Assembly: GCA_021443625.1 (NCBI GenBank)
Contig: JABUTP010000001.1
Span: 1 to 27,966 of the forward strand
Origin: Bacteroidales bacterium
Lineage (GTDB): Bacteria > Bacteroidota > Bacteroidia > Bacteroidales > UBA932
Length of the DNA: 27,966 nt
Reading direction: 5' to 3'
Made by a program: the position numbers and the translations under genes. Below the pieces are notes generated by a model, which worked only from the letters and a program-made list of their open reading frames with translations, did not search any database and was not told the DNA's origin. This document shows positions 8,230 to 16,728 of the stretch, piece after piece. Each line of letters opens with the position of its first letter. Positions within the stretch are counted from its first letter, which is position 1.

Positions 8230-11070
8230 ATGCAGAACAGTTTCCTATATCAGGTAGCAAAGGTTTTTACCGAAAATTTCGACAATCTCAGGGGGCATCT
8301 GTTCGTGTTTCCCAGCCGCCGCTCGGCCCTCTATTTCCAGAAATATCTGGGCCAGTGCAGCGCCGTTCCCGTATTTTCTCCCGACATTGTGACCATAGGG
8401 GACCTTATGGGGAAACTCAGCCCCTGGCGGACCACCGACAAGATAGAACTCATATATATTCTCTACCAGCACTATTGCAGGGTGGCCAAGGCCAATGGAA
8501 TGAAGGAGGTGGAGAGTTTCGACACCTTTGTCAACTGGGGGGAGACCCTGATTGCCGATTTCAACGACGTTGACAAATATCTGATTCCCCACGACCGCCT
8601 TTTTGCGAATATCCGCGACCTGCGCAATCTCGACAGCTGCTTCACCGACTTTATGACGCCCGAGCAGATAGAGGCGGTGAGAAAGTTCTGGGGGGTGGTG
8701 CTGAATGCCGCCGATAAGGGCAAGACCGAGTATTTCGTAAAGACCTGGCAGCTTCTGGAACCCCTTTACACCTCGTTCAAGGAAGATCTGGCGGCGCGCG
8801 GCATTGCCTACGACGGTATGAACTACCGCGAGGTGGCGGAGCGCATCAAGGCCGGGAACACGCAGGAAATGGAGAGTTACCTCTCCCGTTACCGCCAGGT
8901 GGTGGTCATCGGACAGAACGCCTTGAGCGAGTGCGAGAAGTGTCTCTATGATTATCTGATGAAGGCTCATAACGGCGACTTCTACTGGGATTTCTACTAT
9001 GAAAGGTTGAAAGACCCGAAGAACAAGGCCTCCCTGTTCATTTCGGATTATATCGGCAGGTACCCGGGCCGTTTCACCATTGAGGCGGAAACTGTTTCGG
9101 AGCCGGAGATAGAGGTTGTGGCGGTGTCATCGGGAGTGGGACAGGCAAAAGTCGCCGCAAGGTACCTTTCCGGGATGACAAGGGAGCAGCTCGACGGCAC
9201 GGCGGTGGTTCTGCCGGATGAGCAGTTGCTGCTGCCGATGCTGAACTCCATCCCCGAAAACGTCAGGGAGGTGAACGTGACTATGGGTTACGGCCTCTCG
9301 GGCAGCGGTCTGGCGTCGCTTTTCACTATGCTCGGCAATCTGCAGACAAGGCGCAGAAACGGATGTTTCTACCATAAGGACGTGTTTGCCATACTCGCCC
9401 ATCCGATAGTCAAGGGGATGGCCGGAGAGGAGACCGCTGCGCTGCGCGGCGAGATGCTGCAGTCCAACGTGACCTACCTCGGTGCAAGGCATTTCGACTC
9501 GGAACTGCTGGCACGGATTTTTGCTCCGGTGGAAACGGCGGAGGAGACTTATCTCTGGCAACTCGGCATTCTGGATATGGTGGCGGTCAACCTTCCGCCG
9601 GTGGAGCAGGAGTTCGCCCACGGGTTCTACAAGGTGATTTCCCGCATCAGGGATCTGGCCATCCCGATGGAACAGCGGACTTATTTCCATTTCCTCGGCG
9701 AAATGACATCATCGATAGAGGTGTCGTTCAGGGGAGAGCCGCTGCGCGGACTGCAGATTATGGGCCCCCTGGAGGTCAGGGCGATAGACTTTGAGACGCT
9801 GATTGTCCTCTCGGTCAACGAGGGGGTGTTCCCGTCGGCAAGCCGGAGCGACTCGGTGATACCATACAATCTGAGAAGGGGGTACGGTCTTCCGACATCC
9901 GAACTGTTCGATTCCATATCGGCATACCATTTCTACAGAAGCATTTACCGTGCATCCAAAGTCATCCTCATTTACGATTCCCGCACCCGCGGCATACGGA
10001 GCGGGGAGGAGAGCCGTTTCATAAAACAGCTCGACTACGGCTATGGCCTGCATATCGAACGCAAGACGGCCGAACTGCAGATCAAGCCCATCGAAGGGGT
10101 GGTTTCACGGATAGACAAGACCTCCGATGTTCTCGACAAGATGAAACGGTTGTTTTTTGAGGGTGTTCCCAAAAACATTGACGGGGAGGAGAAGATGATT
10201 CGAAAGCCGTTTTCGGCTTCGATGCTCCTTGATTATCTGAAGTGTCCCCTGATGTTCTATTATAAATGGATAGAGGAACTGAGCGAAGAAGAGGAGATTT
10301 CCGAAGGGGTTGAGGCGTCGGAGATGGGAACTGTCTTTCACGACTCGATGCAGGATTTGTACGACAATATGACTGCCTCGGGGGATAAGGACATCACTGC
10401 CGCCAAGCTGGACGGTTTCATAAACGACAAGACGGCAATACTCGGCATAGTGGCGGCCAATATGCGCAAGGTTATGAAAATGGACGGAAATGCCCGGTTG
10501 AGCTCCCGCAACTCGATAACCTGCGAGGTCATTGCCGATATGGTGCATCAGACCTTGTGCCGCGACAGGGAAATGGTCCCGTTCGAATACGTGGCTTCGG
10601 AGAAGTCCATATTGAGGGAAATAACCATCTCTCTTGGAGAAGATGAGTACAAGGCCCTGTTCAAAGGGAAGATAGACCGCATCGACAAGATGGACGGCCA
10701 CAGGCGGATATGCGATTACAAGACCGGGAGCGTGGAAGAGTTGGGGAGTTACATCAGCAACGACGGCAAAACATTCGACTTCCTGGACGCCGTGATGTCG
10801 GCGGAGAAAAAGACGTCGTTCCAGTTGTTGGTGTATGCCTGGCTGCTGTCGGAGGAAGAAGATTTTTACCTTTCGGTATATAAGGTGAAATCGCTATTCA
10901 GCGAGGGCGTGTCCAAATCTTTCTGCCCCAAGGAGACCACCGGGGAGTTCGCCTCCCGCCTGATGCCCGTAATGGAGGGTATTTTCAATCCGGAGGTGCC
11001 GTTCGCCCCCGGAAATGACGTGTCAAGGTTGTGTCCGTACTGCCCCGCCAAGGCGCTGTGCGGTCGGTAA
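8230..11070 (+). CDS. addB: AddB-like subunit: PD-(D/E)XK nuclease with Fe-S staple
   Basis: Partner of the downstream helicase-nuclease in an AddAB-type double-strand-break resection enzyme. The 946-residue product has an inactive-looking helicase-like N-terminus: where a Walker A would be expected it reads FVFPSRRSALYF, with no GxGKT. The C-terminal third is a RecB-type nuclease with H704, D816 (KIDRID) and D-Y-K at 829-831, then FQLLVYAW. Four cysteines are placed like the AddB iron-sulfur staple: C672 (LKCP) just before the nuclease, then C935, C938 and C944 at the extreme end in C-x2-C-x5-C spacing. These features separate AddB from AddA. addA begins 12 bp after the stop. The gene symbol is by architecture; many Bacteroidota annotations just say PD-(D/E)XK nuclease family protein. 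Confidence 0.88.
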   Translation: MQNSFLYQVAKVFTENFDNLRGHLFVFPSRRSALYFQKYLGQCSAVPVFSPDIVTIGDLMGKLSPWRTTDKIELIYILYQHYCRVAKANGMKEVESFDTFVNWGETLIADFNDVDKYLIPHDRLFANIRDLRNLDSCFTDFMTPEQIEAVRKFWGVVLNAADKGKTEYFVKTWQLLEPLYTSFKEDLAARGIAYDGMNYREVAERIKAGNTQEMESYLSRYRQVVVIGQNALSECEKCLYDYLMKAHNGDFYWDFYYERLKDPKNKASLFISDYIGRYPGRFTIEAETVSEPEIEVVAVSSGVGQAKVAARYLSGMTREQLDGTAVVLPDEQLLLPMLNSIPENVREVNVTMGYGLSGSGLASLFTMLGNLQTRRRNGCFYHKDVFAILAHPIVKGMAGEETAALRGEMLQSNVTYLGARHFDSELLARIFAPVETAEETYLWQLGILDMVAVNLPPVEQEFAHGFYKVISRIRDLAIPMEQRTYFHFLGEMTSSIEVSFRGEPLRGLQIMGPLEVRAIDFETLIVLSVNEGVFPSASRSDSVIPYNLRRGYGLPTSELFDSISAYHFYRSIYRASKVILIYDSRTRGIRSGEESRFIKQLDYGYGLHIERKTAELQIKPIEGVVSRIDKTSDVLDKMKRLFFEGVPKNIDGEEKMIRKPFSASMLLDYLKCPLMFYYKWIEELSEEEEISEGVEASEMGTVFHDSMQDLYDNMTASGDKDITAAKLDGFINDKTAILGIVAANMRKVMKMDGNARLSSRNSITCEVIADMVHQTLCRDREMVPFEYVASEKSILREITISLGEDEYKALFKGKIDRIDKMDGHRRICDYKTGSVEELGSYISNDGKTFDFLDAVMSAEKKTSFQLLVYAWLLSEEEDFYLSVYKVKSLFSEGVSKSFCPKETTGEFASRLMPVMEGIFNPEVPFAPGNDVSRLCPYCPAKALCGR

Positions 11071-11082
11071 TCATCAGGAACT

Positions 11083-14000
11083 ATGAGTAATAACGACATC
11101 AAGATATACAAGGCCTCGGCCGGCGCCGGCAAAACCTTCACTCTGGCGCACTATTATGTTGACCGGCTTTTCGAGGCATTCGACTCCGACAAGGAGGCAT
11201 ACCGCCATATTCTCGCCGTAACCTTCACCAACAAGGCCACGGACGAGATGAAGGACAGGATATTGCAACTTCTCTACGAATATTCGCAGGGCAGGAGTGA
11301 GATTAAGGGTGAGGAAGTTACTGAACAGATAAGGGAAAAGGCGAAAAATGTGCTGCTCGCCATTCTTCACGACTATTCGGGGTTTTACGTGACCACCATC
11401 GACAAGTTTTTCCAGATGGTGTTCAAGACCTTCTCGAGAGAACTGGGACGGAATCCGTCGTACAGGGTGGAACTGGACGAAGCCGAGGTGTCGGCAAGGG
11501 CGGTGGATGACCTGCTGGAGAGTCTTGACGATGAGGGCAACCCCCGCAAGGATGCCGTATATGGGGTGATGCGCGATTTTGCGGAACTGTTGCTCAAATA
11601 TGATAAAAATGTCAATTACGAGAGCCAGCTTTACCGGTTTGCATCCCTTTTCGGCTCCGAGCAGTTCAAGGTGGCGGCGCGTGCGTGCGACCTTTCCACG
11701 ATGGCGACCGACAGGGAACAGATTCTCCTGCAGATAGAGCAGGCCGAGAGCGACTTCAAGGATGCAGTCGTGAAGAAGGCGGCCGCGATAGACGCACTTC
11801 TATTTGAACACGGTCTCGATTACGACGTTTTTTCGCGGCCGAACTATTGGATAGGGAAAATGCCCCTTTACAAGGAAGGCGCCTTTTGTGGATATCCTAC
11901 CGCCACGTTTGCCAAGATGTTGTCGGGAGAGGTGGAATTGTGGCTGCCCAAGGGAAACCGGACAGCCGCAAATCTTGAGAAGTTGAAAGCGGCGGTGGCC
12001 GACGGCCTCGAAGGTCTCCTGGAGGACTTTCTGGCGATTTTCGGAATCGGCATCGGCGGGGTGATAGAGTTTGACAACCTCTGGCGGCGGTCGAACACGG
12101 CGAAACTCATCCGGAAGAATTTGGATATAATGTCCATATTCTCCGATTTGTACGACAGTCTGTCGGACTATCTCAAGCAGCACAACGTGATGCTCCTCAG
12201 CGAGACCTGCCACGCTCTCAACAGGATGGTGGCCGGAAGCGACACCCCGTTCATTTACGAAAGGATAGGCACCCGCTTCAACCACTTCCTGCTGGACGAG
12301 TTTCAGGATTTCTCCACTATGCAGTGGGAGAATTTCAGGCCTCTCATAGAGCAGAGCCACGACAGCGGTTACGGAAACCTCATAGTGGGGGACGTCAAGC
12401 AGAGCATCTACCGTTGGCGCGGTTCGGACTGGAAAACCCTCGACAGCCGCATCGGTGAGGAATTGAAGGAGAAGAACATCTCATATCCACCCATACAGGA
12501 GAACTACCGCAGCGACGAGGTGATAGTCGGCTTCAACAACGGATTTTTCGAATACCTTACGTTTCAGGACAAGGAGGAGGCGTGGCTGGATGAGGCGGAT
12601 GCGCAGATACGCCGGATGTATGCCGGAGGCAGCCAGAACCCCACCCGTTCGGGCAACGGACGGGTGAAGGTCACCTTCTCGCCCAACGGCACCCCCAGGG
12701 AGCAGTTGGCGCTCGCCCTTGTGGATGATGTCAGAGAACTGGAAGAGAGGGGATATCCCGCCGGCTCCATCGTGGTGCTGGTGCGCAAGCGCGAGGAGGG
12801 GGCGATAGTGGCAAAAACCCTGATAGATGCCGGTATAGAGGTGATAACCGATGAGGCGCTGGTGGTCGGCGCTTCCAAATCGGTGGTGAAAATAGTGAGT
12901 GTGCTCAAGCATCTTGCCGGAAGGTGCAGCTCCACTGACAATATCCTTCTGGAGAAAATGGGAGTGGATGTCGGAAAAATAGATGCCGGCGGCAATTCGC
13001 TTTACGAAATGGCAGAGAGCATAGCCCGCGCCATGCAGGATGAAATCCAGGAGGGCGAACTTCCCTACTTCGCGGCATTTATGGATCTGGTGCTCGAATA
13101 TATGTCGAACCAGGGATCGGATCTGGTGGGTTTCGTGAAATGGTGGGACGATTCGGGTTGCGGCCAGCCCGTGTTGCCTCCCAAGGACAACTGCGCGGTG
13201 AAGATAATGACCATCCACAAGGCCAAGGGGTTGGGCAGCGAGGCGGTGCTGATCCCATTCTTCAACGAACCCTTCGCTCCCCGCGCATCCTTCGGGAACA
13301 TCGTGTGGTGCAGGGACAAATTCGGTTTCGGGGCGCAGCTTATTCCCGTGAAGTACAATTCGGAGATGGAATCAACCGCTTTTGTTGATGAATACAAAGC
13401 AGAGCGGCTATACATCAAGAGCGACGCCATAAACACCGCCTATGTGGCACTGACCAGGGCAAAGAACGAAATGATAGTTCATTGCTGCCTCCCTAAGGAG
13501 AACAGGGACGGCTATCAGCAGGCTTCCGTGTCGGATGTCCTCTATAAATACCTTGAAGAAAGGGAGGGACGGAAAGATAGTTACGAGTTCGGCAGCCCCA
13601 CAACCTTCGCCGGCCGCAAAACTGAGGACAAGAGTGTGGAAACCGTCGTAATAAGTCAGTACGACTCGATTCCGATGGAGGGCGGCGACTCCGGCTCCCC
13701 CCGTCTCAGTCTGGTCTGCCGAGGCGCAAGCTTTTTTGAAAATCAGGAAAAGCGCATCAGGGGCATAGTGCTCCACGACATATTGTCTAAGATCCATACC
13801 GAAGCTGATGTTGCGGGTGCGGTGGAAGATGCGGTGCGGGAGGGCGATCTTCCGCTGGCCGACAGAGATGAAACAAAGGCAATGATAGACGGGATGCTCG
13901 ATTTCGCCAAGGATTACGGCTGGTTCTCGTCCGAGGCCGAGATTCTGGAGGAGGTTGCCATAATCGACCCCGAGGGGCGCATCTACCGTCCCGACAGGGT

Positions 14001-14172
14001 GGTGGTAAGAGATGGCCGGGCGGTTGTGGTCGATTACAAATTCGGCGCAAAGAATCCGAAATACGCCGGTCAGGTGAGGGAATATATGGAACTCCTGCGG
14101 CAGATGGACTACACTTCGGTCGAAGGGTATCTCTGGTATGCCTTGAACAATGAAATAATTGCAGTCAAATGA
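11083..14172 (+). CDS. addA: AddA-like UvrD/Rep-family helicase-nuclease
   Basis: ATP-driven SF1A DNA helicase with a C-terminal nuclease, the motor subunit of an AddAB/RecBCD-type complex that resects broken ends for RecA loading. In the 1029-residue product I see Walker A A-S-A-G-A-G-K-T (11-18), motif Ia VTFTNKATDEM (47-57), Walker B L-L-D-E-F-Q-D (403-409), motif III GDVKQSIYRWRG (436-447), motif V TIHKAKGL (710-717) and motif VI VALTRAK (788-794). The C-terminal PD-(D/E)XK nuclease has H898 (GIVLH), D971 (RPDR), D-Y-K at 984-986 and Q997/Y1001. All catalytic positions are intact. It is 12 bp after addB and overlaps the next gene by 4 bp (ATGA), implying translational coupling. It is a little shorter than Firmicutes AddA. 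Confidence 0.93.
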   Translation: MSNNDIKIYKASAGAGKTFTLAHYYVDRLFEAFDSDKEAYRHILAVTFTNKATDEMKDRILQLLYEYSQGRSEIKGEEVTEQIREKAKNVLLAILHDYSGFYVTTIDKFFQMVFKTFSRELGRNPSYRVELDEAEVSARAVDDLLESLDDEGNPRKDAVYGVMRDFAELLLKYDKNVNYESQLYRFASLFGSEQFKVAARACDLSTMATDREQILLQIEQAESDFKDAVVKKAAAIDALLFEHGLDYDVFSRPNYWIGKMPLYKEGAFCGYPTATFAKMLSGEVELWLPKGNRTAANLEKLKAAVADGLEGLLEDFLAIFGIGIGGVIEFDNLWRRSNTAKLIRKNLDIMSIFSDLYDSLSDYLKQHNVMLLSETCHALNRMVAGSDTPFIYERIGTRFNHFLLDEFQDFSTMQWENFRPLIEQSHDSGYGNLIVGDVKQSIYRWRGSDWKTLDSRIGEELKEKNISYPPIQENYRSDEVIVGFNNGFFEYLTFQDKEEAWLDEADAQIRRMYAGGSQNPTRSGNGRVKVTFSPNGTPREQLALALVDDVRELEERGYPAGSIVVLVRKREEGAIVAKTLIDAGIEVITDEALVVGASKSVVKIVSVLKHLAGRCSSTDNILLEKMGVDVGKIDAGGNSLYEMAESIARAMQDEIQEGELPYFAAFMDLVLEYMSNQGSDLVGFVKWWDDSGCGQPVLPPKDNCAVKIMTIHKAKGLGSEAVLIPFFNEPFAPRASFGNIVWCRDKFGFGAQLIPVKYNSEMESTAFVDEYKAERLYIKSDAINTAYVALTRAKNEMIVHCCLPKENRDGYQQASVSDVLYKYLEEREGRKDSYEFGSPTTFAGRKTEDKSVETVVISQYDSIPMEGGDSGSPRLSLVCRGASFFENQEKRIRGIVLHDILSKIHTEADVAGAVEDAVREGDLPLADRDETKAMIDGMLDFAKDYGWFSSEAEILEEVAIIDPEGRIYRPDRVVVRDGRAVVVDYKFGAKNPKYAGQVREYMELLRQMDYTSVEGYLWYALNNEIIAVK

Positions 14173-14885
14173 ACCCCAAAGGAAAATTGTATCTTATTCC
14201 GTCCCCTCTGGGGGACTATGAGCCGGGCGAGGTGTTGCCGGCACCCCTTTTCGATGCGATTGCACACATCGGGACCTTCGTTGTGGAGGAGACCCGCACC
14301 GCCCGCCGCTTTCTCTCCAAAGCGGGTTTCAGAGGCCGGATAGACGGCCTTGTGTTCCACGAACTGAACGAACATTCGGCCGACAGCGATGCCGAGCAGT
14401 ATGTCAGGATATTGGAGTCGGGGGTGGATGTAGGGCTGATTTCGGAGGCGGGCCTTCCGGCGGTGGCCGACCCCGGCAGCGTTCTGGTACGGCTTGCCCA
14501 CAGCAGGGACATTGAGGTTGTGCCGTTTGTGGGACCCTCCTCGCTGATGCTCGCCCTTATGTCGTCCGGGATGAACGGACAGTCGTTCGCTTTTGTGGGA
14601 TACCTTCCGGTCAAGCCGGAGGAACGGCGCGCCCAACTGAAAGCACTCGAAAAGAAGTCGGCCCAGAGCGGACAGACACAGATTATGATTGAGACGCCGT
14701 ACCGCAATGATTCGCTGCTCAAGGAGATGCTGGCCGTTCTTTCCCCGCAGACCGATATATGCCTTGCGGCAAACATCACCTGTCCCGACGCATTCATACG
14801 CACCCGTTCGGTGGCGCAGTGGCGCAGCGCCGTTCCCACCATAGGCAAACGGCCGTGCGTCTTCCTGCTTTCGGCAAAAAAGTGA
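14169..14885 (+). CDS. Short RsmI-like SAM-dependent methyltransferase (tetrapyrrole methylase fold)
   Basis: A member of the family that includes RsmI, the 16S rRNA C1402 ribose 2'-O-methyltransferase. The 238-residue product shows family segments in order: YLIPSPLGD near the N-terminus, EETRTARRFL (40-49), ISEAGLPAVADPGS (91-104) corresponding to RsmI SDAGTPxISDPG, and VGPSSLMLALMSSGM (121-135) followed by AFVGYLP. It is shorter than RsmI (usually about 280) and several motif residues differ, with GLP where RsmI has GTP. I read it as the RsmI paralogue often seen in Bacteroidota, not rsmI itself. The true substrate is unknown. Its start codon overlaps the addA stop by 4 bp. No obvious terminator follows before the next gene. 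Confidence 0.8.
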   Translation: MNPKGKLYLIPSPLGDYEPGEVLPAPLFDAIAHIGTFVVEETRTARRFLSKAGFRGRIDGLVFHELNEHSADSDAEQYVRILESGVDVGLISEAGLPAVADPGSVLVRLAHSRDIEVVPFVGPSSLMLALMSSGMNGQSFAFVGYLPVKPEERRAQLKALEKKSAQSGQTQIMIETPYRNDSLLKEMLAVLSPQTDICLAANITCPDAFIRTRSVAQWRSAVPTIGKRPCVFLLSAKK

Positions 14886-14906
14886 GCGCGTTTACACAAT
14901 TATTGC

Positions 14907-14914
14907 TAAATTTG
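14907..14914 (+). promoter_or_regulatory. Candidate -7 box for the DUF5723 gene
   Basis: TAAATTTG matches TAnnTTTG exactly, 22 nt before the DUF5723 start codon, in the 51-bp gap after the methyltransferase gene. The same octamer occurs in front of rhaB. No clear -33 TTTG lies at the usual spacing, so this is a moderate candidate for an internal promoter. Confidence 0.35.
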
Positions 14915-14936
14915 AAGGTTGTTTAAGGTTATTCAA

Positions 14937-16325
14937 ATGAGAAAAAGTTTCATCTGCATCCTGCTCTGCCTCTCTGCCGTCGCTGCAGACGGACAGGCCC
15001 TCAAAACCGGCTACTTTCAGGAAAACTGGCGTGGCGCAATGACGCTCAACCCCGCATTCGCACCGGATCAGGGGTATGCCACGATTCCCATATTGGGAAA
15101 CCTTGTGATAAGTGCTGATTCCAACATCGGCCTCGATGCCATTGCTCAGAGAAAAGGCGGGGAATACGTGCTTTTCACCGACCCATCCATCCCCGAATCG
15201 GAGGTGATGTCCCGCTTCCGGGACTACAACAATGCCGGGGCTGTGGTGGGTACAAGCATCATTGACTTCGGCCGCTATGTCGGAAGGTCGGGATTCTTCT
15301 CGCTCAATATCTCTCTTGAGGCGGATGCCCAGGCCAGTGTCCCCGCCGCCGCCATGCAGTCGCTGAAGACCATAGGTGACCGTCAGAACGATCCCTATGC
15401 CGACTGGTCGGGCATCTACAATTTCGACAGAGTTTCCGCCGGAGCGCAGACAGGCCTTACCGCAGCGCTGGGTTATTCGTTTGAAATCCTTCCGGGTCTG
15501 CGTGTGGGAGGCCGCATCAACGGCTATGCCGACTGGATGGATATGTCGCTGAATGCTGACAACCTTACCGTGGCCGTAGATGGCAACAAAGCCGACGTTT
15601 CCGGCAAAGCCGATATGGTGGTCCACTTGAGAGGGGGCAAGATTGACGACGATAACAACATCAAATTCGATGCGAAGAAAATCGGCCCCATCGGCTGGGG
15701 ACTGTCGGCCGATTTGGGTATGTCATACACTCTGGACAGCCCCGAACTGCCCGATTTCCTGAGAGGACTCCAGGTGTCGGCCGCAGTCAGCGGAATCGGC
15801 AGCAGGGGCGCGTCGGACAAATCGGCACTCTATCTCCTGTATGATGGCAACATGCACCTCGATTACGAAGAAACCGACTTTGATTACAATGATTTGATAG
15901 ACAAAATCAAAGATGTAGCCGATTACGGCTACGGCGACCTGGATAAGGCTGCCAAAACTCCCAAGGCCAGAATGGCGTCGTCATACAATCTCGGCGTCAA
16001 AATTCCTTTGATGACAAATGCGATGAGCGCTGGAGTTCTCTATACCGGATACCGCGGGAAAGTCTATAACCTCAATGAACTCACCATATCATACAATCTC
16101 CATCCCGTCAGATGGTTCGGATTGTCGGTGGGGTATGAGGCCCTCTGTGCCAAGACAATGGGATTCCTGCTCAACCTGACCCCGTCGGCCGTGGCGAACT
16201 TCTTCGTGGGGGTTGACGGCATTCCCACCCGGTGGTCCAAGGGATTCCTGCCGGGCGGCCCGTTCAACACCACCGCGCAGATGGGCTTGAGTGTGCCTAT
16301 CGGCAAGGTGAAACGTCAATGGTAG
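14937..16325 (+). CDS. DUF5723-family secreted protein, probable outer-membrane beta-barrel
   Basis: Function unknown. The 462-residue product starts best at the ATG at 14937 (MRKSFICILLCLSAVAADG), which gives a clean Sec signal; an ATG at 14919 lies only 4 nt after the candidate promoter box. The mature N-terminus (ALKTGYFQENWRGAMTLNPAFAP, in the short form LNPAFAPDQGYATIPILGN) is the recognisable opening of the DUF5723 family. The rest alternates Gly/aromatic strands (for example GWGLSADLGMSYTL, AGVLYTGYRG), consistent with a barrel of the porin or OmpA/FadL general type, and a middle segment rich in Asp/Lys (about 215-245 and 300-330) looks like loops. It ends with a strand followed by VKRQW, with a terminal aromatic residue. 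It sits between the RsmI-like gene and folB, without an obvious functional tie. Confidence 0.82.
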   Translation: MRKSFICILLCLSAVAADGQALKTGYFQENWRGAMTLNPAFAPDQGYATIPILGNLVISADSNIGLDAIAQRKGGEYVLFTDPSIPESEVMSRFRDYNNAGAVVGTSIIDFGRYVGRSGFFSLNISLEADAQASVPAAAMQSLKTIGDRQNDPYADWSGIYNFDRVSAGAQTGLTAALGYSFEILPGLRVGGRINGYADWMDMSLNADNLTVAVDGNKADVSGKADMVVHLRGGKIDDDNNIKFDAKKIGPIGWGLSADLGMSYTLDSPELPDFLRGLQVSAAVSGIGSRGASDKSALYLLYDGNMHLDYEETDFDYNDLIDKIKDVADYGYGDLDKAAKTPKARMASSYNLGVKIPLMTNAMSAGVLYTGYRGKVYNLNELTISYNLHPVRWFGLSVGYEALCAKTMGFLLNLTPSAVANFFVGVDGIPTRWSKGFLPGGPFNTTAQMGLSVPIGKVKRQW

Positions 16326-16350
16326 GTTGTGGCCCGGAAACTGTTTCAAC

Positions 16351-16728
16351 ATGAAATTGGGTAAGATAGAACTCTCCGACTTGCGCTTTCACGCATATCA
16401 CGGGTGTCTCCAGTCCGAGAGGATATCGGGGACTGAATATCGCGTGGACGTGGTGTGTCACGCACCCCTTGCCAAGGCCTCGCGCAGCGACAACCTGAAG
16501 GATTCGGTTGACTATTCGCTGATTTACAACATTGTCAAGGATGAAATGGCCCACCCGTCCAATCTGCTGGAACACGTGGCCGGAAACATATTGCGGCAGA
16601 TACGGCGCTTTGCCCCCAAAGTGAGGCATGCCTCGGTCACTGTCACCAAGTTCAATCCGCCTTTCGACTATCCCGATTCTGCGCTGGACACGCAGCGGAC
16701 GGGAGCCGGGATAACATTGTCGTTCTGA
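16351..16728 (+). CDS. folB: Dihydroneopterin aldolase
   Basis: Cytosolic folate-pathway enzyme that cleaves 7,8-dihydroneopterin to 6-hydroxymethyl-dihydropterin and glycolaldehyde. The 125-residue product has the expected size and the FolB landmarks: F-H-A-Y-H-G at 13-18, E23, Y55 in VDYSLIY, the LLEHVAGNI helix, and K100 in VTKFNPPF, matching the family's glutamate, tyrosine and lysine catalytic positions. I start it at 16351; the in-frame ATG at 16327 adds eight residues not typical of the family and sits on the previous gene's stop. It shares one base with the mtaB start (TGATG), so the two are translationally coupled. Confidence 0.9.
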   Translation: MKLGKIELSDLRFHAYHGCLQSERISGTEYRVDVVCHAPLAKASRSDNLKDSVDYSLIYNIVKDEMAHPSNLLEHVAGNILRQIRRFAPKVRHASVTVTKFNPPFDYPDSALDTQRTGAGITLSF

